From the NCBI GenBank assembly GCA_052400625.1, contig JBQTGH010000010.1: a stretch of 64,000 nucleotides of DNA; one strand, written 5' to 3'. The position numbers were made by a program, and so were the translations under genes. The notes beneath the pieces were generated by a model. The model was given only the letters and a program-made list of their open reading frames with translations. It did no database searches and was not told where the DNA came from. Shown in pieces: positions 9,201-17,302 of the stretch. Source of the stretch: Thermophagus sp052400625 (GTDB lineage Bacteria; Bacteroidota; Bacteroidia; Bacteroidales; Marinilabiliaceae). Each line of letters opens with the position of its first letter. The stretch's first letter is position 1.

Positions 9201-9399
9201 GAAAACTGCAGAAATTGGGTATTCATTGCCAGACAAGTGGATATCGCAATTTGGAATAAGTGATCTCAGGCTTTATGTGAATGGTAATAATTTGCTTTAT
9301 TGGTCAGATTTGCCGGTTGATATTGAAGGACAGGATTTTAATGTTAAGAATTATCCGGTGACAAAGCAAATTAATCTGGGATTGAATGTCACTTTTTAA
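6244..9399 (+). CDS. SusC/RagA-family TonB-dependent outer-membrane transporter
   Basis: Imports oligosaccharides across the outer membrane using TonB energy, forming a lidded barrel with its SusD partner. The 1051-residue protein has a signal peptide (MNQKLKILVFLLILGSYVSAQ), a CarboxypepD_reg-like domain (about 24-98, VTGTVTDETGVTLPGVNV), the SusC-type TonB box LDEVVVVGYG at residues 100-109, a plug domain (about 112-240, with ILIRG, PLILVDGV and GVILITTKRG) and a 22-strand-type barrel ending in the typical hydrophobic terminus NLGLNVTF. Length is usual for the family. The susD-like gene follows 12 nt later. This pair is fully canonical. Confidence 0.97.
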   Translation: MNQKLKILVFLLILGSYVSAQTKRVTGTVTDETGVTLPGVNVVIQGTTEGTITNIDGQYSIEIEEGSQLLFRFIGYKNLVVPYEGQPQINVSLEPDVMSLDEVVVVGYGVQKKESVVGAITQAKGDELKKRGSSTNFTDVLSGAMPGVTVMSSTGIPGGGGAFEGEDSDIGQNAEILIRGKSTWNNAEPLILVDGVERSMGDIDVNEVESISVLKDASATAVFGVKGANGVILITTKRGKEGKPVLNIEANTTFKQASRIPTVLNSYEGIRARNFAAYNEVAVRPTSWGLYVPMEQLDYYRTQEYPDGFPEVDWEDVMLKDWGRSHKINMNVSGGTDFVKYFSSLGYSHEGDILNTKDLGQGYVPDFRYDRYNFRTNLDFELTKTTKFQANLSGYLGKAQKSAANVHGMWYGVYAQPHDHPVVQYEDGTYGHGVKYERFGENNFVDLNFSGVDRENRAEVNSDFKLTQDLSVITEGLSVGGMLAFDQFFKTEGRGINDLGVQTKYVDPLYYVTPGADIEDYTTYDYPDAYKNQTHGFDFYRAPLEYSNEQITNNIMKAASRKLYYRGELNYARDFNEHAITFLGLFSREETYSYRGAFAGFPTKREDWVSRLTYNYDTRYFLDVSGAYNGSQKFGPGYKFDFFPSVAIGWTISNETFFQNSLPFVNTLKVRYSNGKVGNDRVSGVNSPWLYATTWNEGDKVKFGDPLVDGPQMYKEGTPGNPDVRWEVAHKQNLGVEIGVLQNLVSMNVDLFRENRTDILIAAAQRTIPDFYGQTASATNSGEVISEGAEFEARFSKAHGNGLRYWASLNWTYAENEIIYKEDPELKPDYQKNEGYSIGQTRSMISSELMTSWDDVYTGTMPLNDRGDLMPGDYRLIDFNADGVVDGQDGAPYGYPKYPLNTYSFAFGGEYKGFSLMLNFYGVYNVTQNISLSEFGFHSPSIYETQIEDTFTPEIGNSNPSFRSLKLERVATNAEYYQMDASFLRLKTAEIGYSLPDKWISQFGISDLRLYVNGNNLLYWSDLPVDIEGQDFNVKNYPVTKQINLGLNVTF

Positions 9400-9411
9400 A
9401 AAGAACAGGTT

Positions 9412-11178
9412 ATGAAAAGATTGAATATTTATATTTCTACTCTGCTGTTAGTGTCTTTGAGCTTGTTCAGCTGTGAAGACTATCTGGATGTTCCACCGGA
9501 AGCAGAGATTACAGAGGAACAGGTTTTTGGTAGTTATTTGACTTACCAGGGCTTTATTGACCAGATGTATGAAAAAATTGTTGACTATAACGGCCATGCT
9601 ATCTGTGTTGCACAAAACCTGGGTGGTGAAACTGTAGGTAATAAGCCCTGGAATACAGCTTATATGGCCACCCATGGTGACTACCGGGCGTTGGGTCATA
9701 ATAGTTGGTCGAGGTCTAATTTTCTTGGTTATGGCGATAATGGAAGAGGTGGAAGCCGCTGGTTTAGCTGGGAAGGAATCAGAATTGCGAACCATGCCAT
9801 TGCTAATATAGAAAACCTGAAGCAAGCCACAGAACAAGAGCGGAACCTTTTATTGGGACAAGCTTATTTCTTCAGGGCATTTTTCCATTGGGAACAGGCC
9901 AGAGCTTATGGCTCTATTCCTTACATAGAAGAGGTATTGGCAGGTGACTTTCAACTGCCGCGTTACTGGGAATATAAAGGCAAGAAGAATTATCAGGCCC
10001 TGGCAGAGAAAATTGATGAAGATTTGGCTAAGGCAGCAGAACTTTTACCTGAAGTATGGCCTAATATAAGCGGAAACCTGGGGAGAATAACCAAAGGTGC
10101 AGCATTGGCACTAAAGGCCAAATCGTTGCTTTATGCAGGAAGTCCTTTAATGAATGAAGATGCCGGGAATGAGGCTGTTTTTAACAAGGAATACATGGAG
10201 CGGGCTGCCGAAGCTGCCTGGGAAATGCTAAAACTTGCAGAGGAAAAGAGTATTTACAGTTTGGTGTCTTTTGAGAATTACCAGGACAATTTTGCCAAAC
10301 TGGATGGATCGATGCCGGTAACCTCAGAGTCTATTCTATGGAAACATAAGGATAATATAGGTTCCGGAGAAATCAATGTTTTTCTGGGGCGATTGTATCT
10401 TCCTGATAATGGCTTATTTGGAGGAAATGCAGTCATCGAATCTCCCACCCAAAACTATGTGGATAAATTTGAGATGAGTGACGGTACCCTTTATAAAACC
10501 GAATATGATAATAATAATGCCAGACGTTGGGATGACCGGGATCCCCGTTTTCGTAAAGCTATTTATGTGGATGGTGATATGGCAGGATTGGATCCTTCAA
10601 CGAAGTTGGAGCTTTATGAAGGGGGAAGAACCAGTACTAAAAATTCTGCACCTTTGACTCCTTATGTTGTACATAAATTTTGGCCCAAGGGAGCAAATAA
10701 GAAAGACAAACAATGGAATTCACTTCGATTTGTAACACCCCATTTGCGTCTGGCCGAGATCTACCTGATTTATGCCGAGGCTGTTTATGAAGCTTATGGT
10801 TCAGGAAGTGCGAGTGCACCTAATTCTTCGATGACCGCTGTTGAGGCCGTAAATAAAGTCAGGACAAGAGCAGGAATGCCTGCATTGAGCAGTGAAAATG
10901 ATCATCCTTATGAATCCTTCCGATATCTGGTGCGAAATGAGCGCGCTGTTGAATTATGTTTTGAGGGACATTACTGGTATGATATAAGAAGATGGAAGAC
11001 AGCTAAAAAGGAGCATCCCGGCGGACAATTGTACACAATGAGGTTTGATAAAGACTATACCACATTTAGTCGCGAACCCCTGGAGGCCTATGTTTTTGAG
11101 GATCGCCATTACTGGCTGCCATTCCCTCCGGATGATACCTATATATACGATGGATTTCCTCAGAATCCCGGCTGGTAA
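9412..11178 (+). CDS. SusD/RagB-family surface glycan-binding lipoprotein
   Basis: Surface lipoprotein that captures glycan and caps the adjacent SusC barrel. The 588-residue protein starts with a lipoprotein signal ending LSLFSC (Cys 21) followed by the typical EDYLDVPPEAEITEEQ. TPR-like helices carry SusD landmarks: GQAYFFRAFFHWEQARAYG in the first third, an alanine-rich LALKAKSLLYAGSP near 230, and the C-terminal RNERAVELCFEGHYWYDIRRW. It is 12 nt downstream of its susC. Ligand identity cannot be inferred. Confidence 0.96.
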   Translation: MKRLNIYISTLLLVSLSLFSCEDYLDVPPEAEITEEQVFGSYLTYQGFIDQMYEKIVDYNGHAICVAQNLGGETVGNKPWNTAYMATHGDYRALGHNSWSRSNFLGYGDNGRGGSRWFSWEGIRIANHAIANIENLKQATEQERNLLLGQAYFFRAFFHWEQARAYGSIPYIEEVLAGDFQLPRYWEYKGKKNYQALAEKIDEDLAKAAELLPEVWPNISGNLGRITKGAALALKAKSLLYAGSPLMNEDAGNEAVFNKEYMERAAEAAWEMLKLAEEKSIYSLVSFENYQDNFAKLDGSMPVTSESILWKHKDNIGSGEINVFLGRLYLPDNGLFGGNAVIESPTQNYVDKFEMSDGTLYKTEYDNNNARRWDDRDPRFRKAIYVDGDMAGLDPSTKLELYEGGRTSTKNSAPLTPYVVHKFWPKGANKKDKQWNSLRFVTPHLRLAEIYLIYAEAVYEAYGSGSASAPNSSMTAVEAVNKVRTRAGMPALSSENDHPYESFRYLVRNERAVELCFEGHYWYDIRRWKTAKKEHPGGQLYTMRFDKDYTTFSREPLEAYVFEDRHYWLPFPPDDTYIYDGFPQNPGW

Positions 11179-11241
11179 TAAGTTTTTGGACTTTTTTATA
11201 TACCGGTCTTAATTGATTGAGTTTTTTGTTAAAAACACAAT

Positions 11242-14200
11242 ATGATGGAAAAATATTTGAAATTTTCAATAATGATAGTTGTGGGGCTGTTGTGGTTTTT
11301 GCCACTTGAGGCCCAAACAGGACAAGCGATCCAGGGTGTTGTTTCTGATCAGGATGGTCAGACTCTGGAAGACGTTCTTGTTACCGCGGATAATGGGAAA
11401 TATTCCCTTAAAACAGACGCGGAAGGAAAGTATGCCATTCCTTTAACGACGGAGAATCAGGTGGTTTTCTTTGAAAAGGATGGCTATTCAACCAAAATGA
11501 TTAGTTCGAATGATTTAATGGTTAATTCGGATATTGTTCTTTCTCAGAATCCCATTCTTATGGGGGAGGATGAAAAAGTGTACATTCCTTTTGGTCGTAT
11601 TGACCGACGCAGAATTACAGGCTCAGTTTCTTCAATTAACGTAGAAGAACATTTTGAGAAGGATAACAGAGTCTCTGTTGGTGCTGCAATCAATGGATCT
11701 GTTCCCGGAGTATTTAACAATTGGGATCTATTGGGACTTGGTGGTGCCAAGGTTATAGTTGATGGTATCCCCAGGGAGGCAGATGATTTTGATCTTTTTG
11801 AAGTTGAAGAGATTACGATTCTTAAAGACCCGGTATCCCGTATGATGTATGGTGCCCAGTCTGATAAAGGAGTTATTCTTATCACCACCAAACGAGGTGA
11901 AGCTAATAAAAGAGAAACCAATTTTCGTGTAGAAACAGGTTTTAATATGCCAAGAGAGTTGCCGGAATATCTGGATGCAGCTGAATATATGGAAGCAGTG
12001 AATCAGGCGAACATAAACGATGGCAATCTGGCTAAATATGACGAAGAAGCTATTGCACAAACCAGGAGCGGAGAGTATCCTCTTATGTATCCAAATGAAA
12101 AGTATTATGATGATGATACCTACATTAAGGATATGACTAACTTTACCAGTGTTAAAGCTGATTTTTCAGGAGGAAACGAAAATGCTCAGTATTATGCTAA
12201 CCTTGGTTGGGACAATAATCAGGGATGGATGAATCAGGGTATTGGCGAAACAACCAATAAATTTAATATTCGGGGAAATGTTAATTATAACATTACGGAT
12301 AACCTGAAAATGAATATTGACGGGGTTGCTCTATTTGATTTTTATGAAGCACCCGATGTCCTGGATGTTAATAACAATACAGGGGCAGTTGAGTCAGATT
12401 TTTGGGATAAGATGGAAAAGTCTTTGCCCAATGCTCACCCTGTTCTTATTCCTGTAGATCAGCTTGCAAGCTCTGATATAGTTGATGAAGCCAATCTTGT
12501 TGACGGGCAGTATCTCCTTGGAGGTAACAGTATTTATTCCAGAAGTTTATATGGTGATATGCTTCAGAGAGGAACCCGTAAAGAAACAGAACGTACTTTA
12601 TTGTTTAATACAGGACTTGACTGGGATTTGAGTTTTATTACGGAAGGACTTAGTGCTAAGGGGTATGTCTCTTTTGACTTGACCAACCGATTTATTACGC
12701 TTCAGAAAAAAGAGTATGCAGTTTACGAACCTGTATGGTTGCTTAATCAAGCCGGGGAAGACAGCCTTGGCGTGAATGTGATTGGCAAGGATGTTCCCTC
12801 CAGCAAAGAAAGTCCTCAGGATAAGGAATCCAGTTTCGACAGAAGAATTGGTGCTTATGGAACATTGAATTATGAAAATGTTTTTGGAGTGCATGCGATT
12901 TCTGCTACCGGACTGGCATATAGAGATCAACTCACCCTGGTTAATACAGAGCAGGACGCCAAGACATTACATTTTGGTTTGCGTGCCAATTATATGTATG
13001 ACAATAAGTATATTGCCGAATTTGCCGGAACCTATCAAGGATCTCAAAAATTAGGAGATGATGAAAAGTGGACTATGGCTCCCTCCGTTGGTTTAGGTTG
13101 GGTGATTTCCGAGGAAGATTTTATGTCCACAGGATTATTTGACTATTTGAAATTGAAGGGAACGTATGGTATTCTGAAAAATGATAACTGGGATAACTAC
13201 TTTCTTTACAAGAGCGTTTTCACCCAGGATCAATGGTTTAATTATGGTAATACTTCGGGATATACAGCTACCAGAAATAAAGAGCTTGAATATTCCACAA
13301 TCGGAGTTCCAGGACTTAGCTGGCAGAAGCGTAAAGAGTTCACCCTCGGTTTTGAGTCATACCTGCTTTCCAAAAAATTATGGATAGAAGGAGGATATTT
13401 TTATAGTGAGTCTTATGATGAGATGACAGAAATGAAAAATACCTATCCTCAAATTATGGGTGGTGTCAGTTTATGGAATAATTATGGAAGCCAAAGTGAT
13501 AAGGGATATGAGGCCGGAATACGGTACAATGATTCATTTGGAGATCTGCGTATGAGTTTGGGGGCAAATATGGTTTATTCTGTACCAGAAGTTTTGAAAG
13601 CTGATGAACCTTTTTATGCTGAAGATGCCCAGTATCGCTATAAGGTAGGCACTGAGTCAGATGCTATCTGGGGATGGGTTGCTGATGGTTTATATGGAGA
13701 GTCAGATTTTGATGAATTTGGACAATTAAGTTCTGATCTTCCGACACCCACCTTTGGAAATGTTCAGGCAGGTGATATTAAATACCTGGATTTGAATAAT
13801 GACAATGTTATTGATCAAGATGATCAAAAACCCATCGGGAACAATCAGGCGCGTTTGCAATATAGTTTAAATCTTCATTTGGAATATAAAGGATTTGAAC
13901 TTTACGCACTGGGAGTAGGTCAAACCGGAGGTGAAAGTCTCCGAAACAGCTCTTACTATTGGGCGTATGGTGATATGAAATATTCAGTAGAAGCACTAAA
14001 CGCTTACGGTCCGGATAATCTTGATGTGAATGCAGAAATGCCCCGTTTGTCCTCCAATAAAAGTAACAACAACTATCGGAATTCAACTTACTGGATGTAC
14101 AGCAATAATTGGTTTACACTCCCAACGGTACAATTAGGATATAATGTAGGAGCAGTAAACGGCTTGTTTAAGAATATCAACATTTATGTAAGAGGATATA

Positions 14201-14301
14201 ATCTGGTAACCTTAGGTGAAAATGTTGAAATGTCAGACATCGTGGTAGGAAGAGCTCCAAAGGTAAAAGGTGGTGCTGCCGGAGTAGTTGCAACATTCTA
14301 A
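11242..14301 (+). CDS. Second SusC-family TonB-dependent transporter, divergent plug region
   Basis: A 1019-residue outer-membrane transporter with signal peptide (about 1-25, ending LEAQ), CarboxypepD_reg-like domain (IQGVVSDQDGQTLEDVLV), plug with KVIVDGIP, ITILKDPVSRMMYG and GVILITTKRG, and a large barrel ending GAAGVVATF. The LDEVVVVGYG TonB box of ordinary SusC proteins is not present. That position reads GEDEKVYIPFGRIDRRRITGS, and the plug lacks the long insertion seen in the first SusC. Divergence suggests a different ligand or energy coupling from the first pair. Its susD gene follows 14 nt later. MM at the start offers two possible starts one codon apart. Confidence 0.93.
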   Translation: MMEKYLKFSIMIVVGLLWFLPLEAQTGQAIQGVVSDQDGQTLEDVLVTADNGKYSLKTDAEGKYAIPLTTENQVVFFEKDGYSTKMISSNDLMVNSDIVLSQNPILMGEDEKVYIPFGRIDRRRITGSVSSINVEEHFEKDNRVSVGAAINGSVPGVFNNWDLLGLGGAKVIVDGIPREADDFDLFEVEEITILKDPVSRMMYGAQSDKGVILITTKRGEANKRETNFRVETGFNMPRELPEYLDAAEYMEAVNQANINDGNLAKYDEEAIAQTRSGEYPLMYPNEKYYDDDTYIKDMTNFTSVKADFSGGNENAQYYANLGWDNNQGWMNQGIGETTNKFNIRGNVNYNITDNLKMNIDGVALFDFYEAPDVLDVNNNTGAVESDFWDKMEKSLPNAHPVLIPVDQLASSDIVDEANLVDGQYLLGGNSIYSRSLYGDMLQRGTRKETERTLLFNTGLDWDLSFITEGLSAKGYVSFDLTNRFITLQKKEYAVYEPVWLLNQAGEDSLGVNVIGKDVPSSKESPQDKESSFDRRIGAYGTLNYENVFGVHAISATGLAYRDQLTLVNTEQDAKTLHFGLRANYMYDNKYIAEFAGTYQGSQKLGDDEKWTMAPSVGLGWVISEEDFMSTGLFDYLKLKGTYGILKNDNWDNYFLYKSVFTQDQWFNYGNTSGYTATRNKELEYSTIGVPGLSWQKRKEFTLGFESYLLSKKLWIEGGYFYSESYDEMTEMKNTYPQIMGGVSLWNNYGSQSDKGYEAGIRYNDSFGDLRMSLGANMVYSVPEVLKADEPFYAEDAQYRYKVGTESDAIWGWVADGLYGESDFDEFGQLSSDLPTPTFGNVQAGDIKYLDLNNDNVIDQDDQKPIGNNQARLQYSLNLHLEYKGFELYALGVGQTGGESLRNSSYYWAYGDMKYSVEALNAYGPDNLDVNAEMPRLSSNKSNNNYRNSTYWMYSNNWFTLPTVQLGYNVGAVNGLFKNINIYVRGYNLVTLGENVEMSDIVVGRAPKVKGGAAGVVATF

Positions 14302-14315
14302 AAATAAAATGAGCT

Positions 14316-16028
14316 ATGAAGAATAAAATAATAAATAGTTTAGCCAGTCTTCTTGTGCTTGGTGTGGCGTTTTCAGGATGTGAAGATTTCCTTGAAACAG
14401 AGCCCAATAATCAATATACAGAAGAGGTGGTTACATCCAATCCTGCTATTGCAGAAGGATGGCTTTTGAAGGCATACAAAAATTTGCCAACCAATTACAA
14501 TTTCAATGAAGATTTTGCTTCTGATGATGCTGTAACCAATGACAGAGAATCCAATGTGTCATCAAATATCATTAGTATGAATCTTGGGGGATGGACTTCA
14601 TCCAATAATCCCATAAGTTCCTGGAACAATGCTTATGAGGCCAATTTGTATCTTAACACTTTTCTTAAACATGTTAATGATATTGAATGGACCTGGGTAA
14701 GTGCGGAAAAAAACGATTTATACGTTCAAAAGATGACCGGGGAAGCCCATGGCTTAAGAGCCTGGTGGAATTTCAGTCTGTTGCAGGCTCATGCAGGCGA
14801 AGGTACGAATGGAGAGTTACTTGGATTTCCAATTGTAACCTCTGTGCTTACAAGTGAAGATGATTACCAGGTGCCCAGAGCATCGTTTCAAGACTGTGTA
14901 GATCTTATTATTGCAGATTGTGATAAAGCCATCGAAAATCTTCCACTTGTGTGGGAAGATCAGGAGGACGAGCCGGAGTATAATTCTGTGATGGGAGCCC
15001 GCAATGCCAACCGAATAAGTGGCATGGCAGCGATGCTTCTTAAAGCCAAAGTGGCTCTTTATGCAGCCAGTCCTGCCTATAATCCCGGGAATGATCTAGC
15101 TGCATGGCAGCGTGCTGCTGAATATGCTGCTGACCTTATGAATGTTAAGGGCGGACTATCTAATCTTTCTTCTTCAGACCTGGAGTTTTATCTGGACTAT
15201 CAGTCTTCCGAGATTATCTGGGCATCCACTACAAATGATGATTCAAAAAATTGGGAAGAAGAGAATTTTCCGCCTTCACTTTTTGGTAGCGGTAATATTA
15301 ATCCCTCTCAGAATCTTGTGGATGCATTTCCAATGGCAGATGGAACACCAATTAATGAATCCGGAAGCGGGTATGATGTTTCCAATCCTTACCAGGGACG
15401 TGATCCCCGTCTGGATGCATACGTGGTGTACAATGGATCCAACTTTAGTAATAGTACAATTAATACCAATTTACTTTCCGGTTCAGATGGAATCAATGGT
15501 TCAGTAAATGCTACACGTACAGGCTATTATTTGAAGAAGTTTCTGAATGAGGATGTTCGTATCAATCCATCAGGAACAACCATCGGGACAACACATTTTT
15601 ATACCTATGCCAGGTATACCGAGGCCTTACTTATTTTTGCCGAAGCAGCCAATGAGGCTGTTGGGCCTGATGGTGTTATTGATGGCTACAGTGCTCGTCA
15701 GGTTATTAATGCTATTCGGGGAAGAGTTGGAATCAACAGTGATTATGTAGATAATAACATTTCCAATCAGGAGCAGATGCGTGAACTTATCCGCAATGAA
15801 AGACGAATTGAAATGGCATTTGAAGGTCAACGTTTTTGGGATATACGCAGGTGGGAAGCCACTGACATCATGCAAGAAGCAGTGAAGGGGATGGAGATTT
15901 CTTCTGATGAATCAAATTACGCTGTTATTACTGTTGAGAAAAGAGAGTATGCGCCTTATCAGATTTACGGGCCGATTCCTTATGAGGAAACCCTTAAATA
16001 TGATATTATTCAAAATCAAGGATGGTAA
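14316..16028 (+). CDS. Second SusD/RagB-family lipoprotein
   Basis: A 570-residue surface lipoprotein paired with the second SusC. The leader ends GVAFSGC (Cys 22) followed by EDFLETEPNNQYTEE, typical of SusD. Family landmarks include GEAHGLRAWWNFSLLQAHAG, the alanine-rich AAMLLKAKVALYAASPAYN and the C-terminal RNERRIEMAFEGQRFWDIRRW. It begins 14 nt after susC and is followed 45 nt later by another surface lipoprotein gene, so all three are probably one transcript and one glycan-capture complex. Confidence 0.95.
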   Translation: MKNKIINSLASLLVLGVAFSGCEDFLETEPNNQYTEEVVTSNPAIAEGWLLKAYKNLPTNYNFNEDFASDDAVTNDRESNVSSNIISMNLGGWTSSNNPISSWNNAYEANLYLNTFLKHVNDIEWTWVSAEKNDLYVQKMTGEAHGLRAWWNFSLLQAHAGEGTNGELLGFPIVTSVLTSEDDYQVPRASFQDCVDLIIADCDKAIENLPLVWEDQEDEPEYNSVMGARNANRISGMAAMLLKAKVALYAASPAYNPGNDLAAWQRAAEYAADLMNVKGGLSNLSSSDLEFYLDYQSSEIIWASTTNDDSKNWEEENFPPSLFGSGNINPSQNLVDAFPMADGTPINESGSGYDVSNPYQGRDPRLDAYVVYNGSNFSNSTINTNLLSGSDGINGSVNATRTGYYLKKFLNEDVRINPSGTTIGTTHFYTYARYTEALLIFAEAANEAVGPDGVIDGYSARQVINAIRGRVGINSDYVDNNISNQEQMRELIRNERRIEMAFEGQRFWDIRRWEATDIMQEAVKGMEISSDESNYAVITVEKREYAPYQIYGPIPYEETLKYDIIQNQGW

Positions 16029-16073
16029 GGCAATACACTTTTGTCAGTTAATTTTTGATAAAAACGAAAGGAT

Positions 16074-17135
16074 ATGAGAATATTTAATTTATTAGTCCTT
16101 GTTGCTATTTTGGCTCTTTTCGGTTGCCAGAATGAGGATCGGAACTTTCCGGACTACGATACACAAACTGTTTATTTCCCTATTCAATTTCCTATCAGGA
16201 CACTGCAGCTGGGAGAGAGCAGGTTTGATAACTCCATAGATAAAGAACATGCGTTTAGTATTGGAGTTGCCTTAAGTGGCACATATAATAACAGTAAGAA
16301 TCGTGTGGTGGCATTTGAATACGCACCAGACTTGTTGACCCAATTTGATACTCTTGTCGCAGGAGGTAGTGACACATTGTTAAGAATGCCTGAGGATTAT
16401 TATACATTATCCTCTGAGGAGGAGTTTGTTATTCCTGCAGGAGAAGAAAAGGGAACTATTCGTGTAGATCTAGCAGAAGCCTTTTTTCAGGATCCTGTTG
16501 CGGTAGAAGGTAGATATGTTATCCCTTTGCGGATCCTACCTGACTTAACCGAAGATTCAGTGTTGCATGGGGTTCCGGTTGATGGAATTTCGAATCCGGA
16601 TCCATTAAAACCGGAAGAATGGGGTGTACAGCCCAAGCATTTTACGCTTTTTGCTGTAAAATATCATAATGGATTTCATGGATCTTATTTGCACCGTGGT
16701 GTAATGGAGGAATATGCTAACGGCCCTGGCAGCGAAGTTGTAAATACCAGTGTTTATCATGAGCGCTACATTGTAGAAGATTTGGTAACTTCCTTGAGCA
16801 CAATGTCTCTGGATGAAGTGATGATGAATAGACTTGGAAATACTCAGAAAGAAGGGTATCAGATGAAACTGGGAATAGATGAAAATAATCAGACTGTTGT
16901 TATTTCATCTGTTGAATCGGGAGTTATAGTTAACGGTTCAGGAAGTTATGCAAATCCGGAAGATGCTGAAGCCGATGAATGGGGAGGAGATTCTAAAAGG
17001 ACATTCTTCCTTGATTATAGCTTTGAAGATAATGGAACTTATTATCATTGCACTGATACCCTTGTTTATCGTGACAGCGATATGAAATATGAAGAGTATT
17101 CAGATGTTGTAATGCATGATGAAGACGATGAATAA
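16074..17135 (+). CDS. DUF1735/DUF4361-like PUL surface lipoprotein
   Basis: A 353-residue protein with a lipoprotein signal (ALFGC, Cys 18). The N-terminal half (DYDTQTVYFPIQFPIRTL, then an Ig-like beta-sandwich with EYAPDL and EEFVIPAGEEKGTIRVDL) fits the DUF1735 domain found in surface glycan-binding proteins. The C-terminal half (HFTLFAVKYHNGFHGSYLHRG and later FFLDYSFEDNGTYYHCTDTLV) fits DUF4361. Such proteins commonly follow susD genes and help bind glycan at the cell surface. Here it closes the second susCD set and is followed by a strong terminator. Family assignment is by motif memory, and binding specificity is unknown. Confidence 0.8.
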   Translation: MRIFNLLVLVAILALFGCQNEDRNFPDYDTQTVYFPIQFPIRTLQLGESRFDNSIDKEHAFSIGVALSGTYNNSKNRVVAFEYAPDLLTQFDTLVAGGSDTLLRMPEDYYTLSSEEEFVIPAGEEKGTIRVDLAEAFFQDPVAVEGRYVIPLRILPDLTEDSVLHGVPVDGISNPDPLKPEEWGVQPKHFTLFAVKYHNGFHGSYLHRGVMEEYANGPGSEVVNTSVYHERYIVEDLVTSLSTMSLDEVMMNRLGNTQKEGYQMKLGIDENNQTVVISSVESGVIVNGSGSYANPEDAEADEWGGDSKRTFFLDYSFEDNGTYYHCTDTLVYRDSDMKYEEYSDVVMHDEDDE

Positions 17136-17163
17136 TTCATAGCCATAGAGTTATTTTTATCGT

Positions 17164-17199
17164 AACCCGGGAAGGATTATTCCTTTTCCGGGTTTTTTC
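17164..17199 (+). terminator. Rho-independent terminator after the susCD/lipoprotein unit
   Basis: AACCCGG(G)AAGGA and TCCTT(TT)CCGGGTT form a long stem with small bulges and a 4-nt loop, followed by a T-run (TTTTTT). It lies 28 nt past the stop at 17135, so the next gene at 17303 should have its own promoter in 17200-17302; none could be identified with confidence. Confidence 0.85.
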
Positions 17200-17302
17200 T
17201 ACATTATAATTTGAATTCCTTTTTTGTTGAAGGAAAAAATAATAATCTGATGAGTTTTTTTAATAATGCAATTTGACAATCATTTAATATAAAGGCAAAT
17301 AC

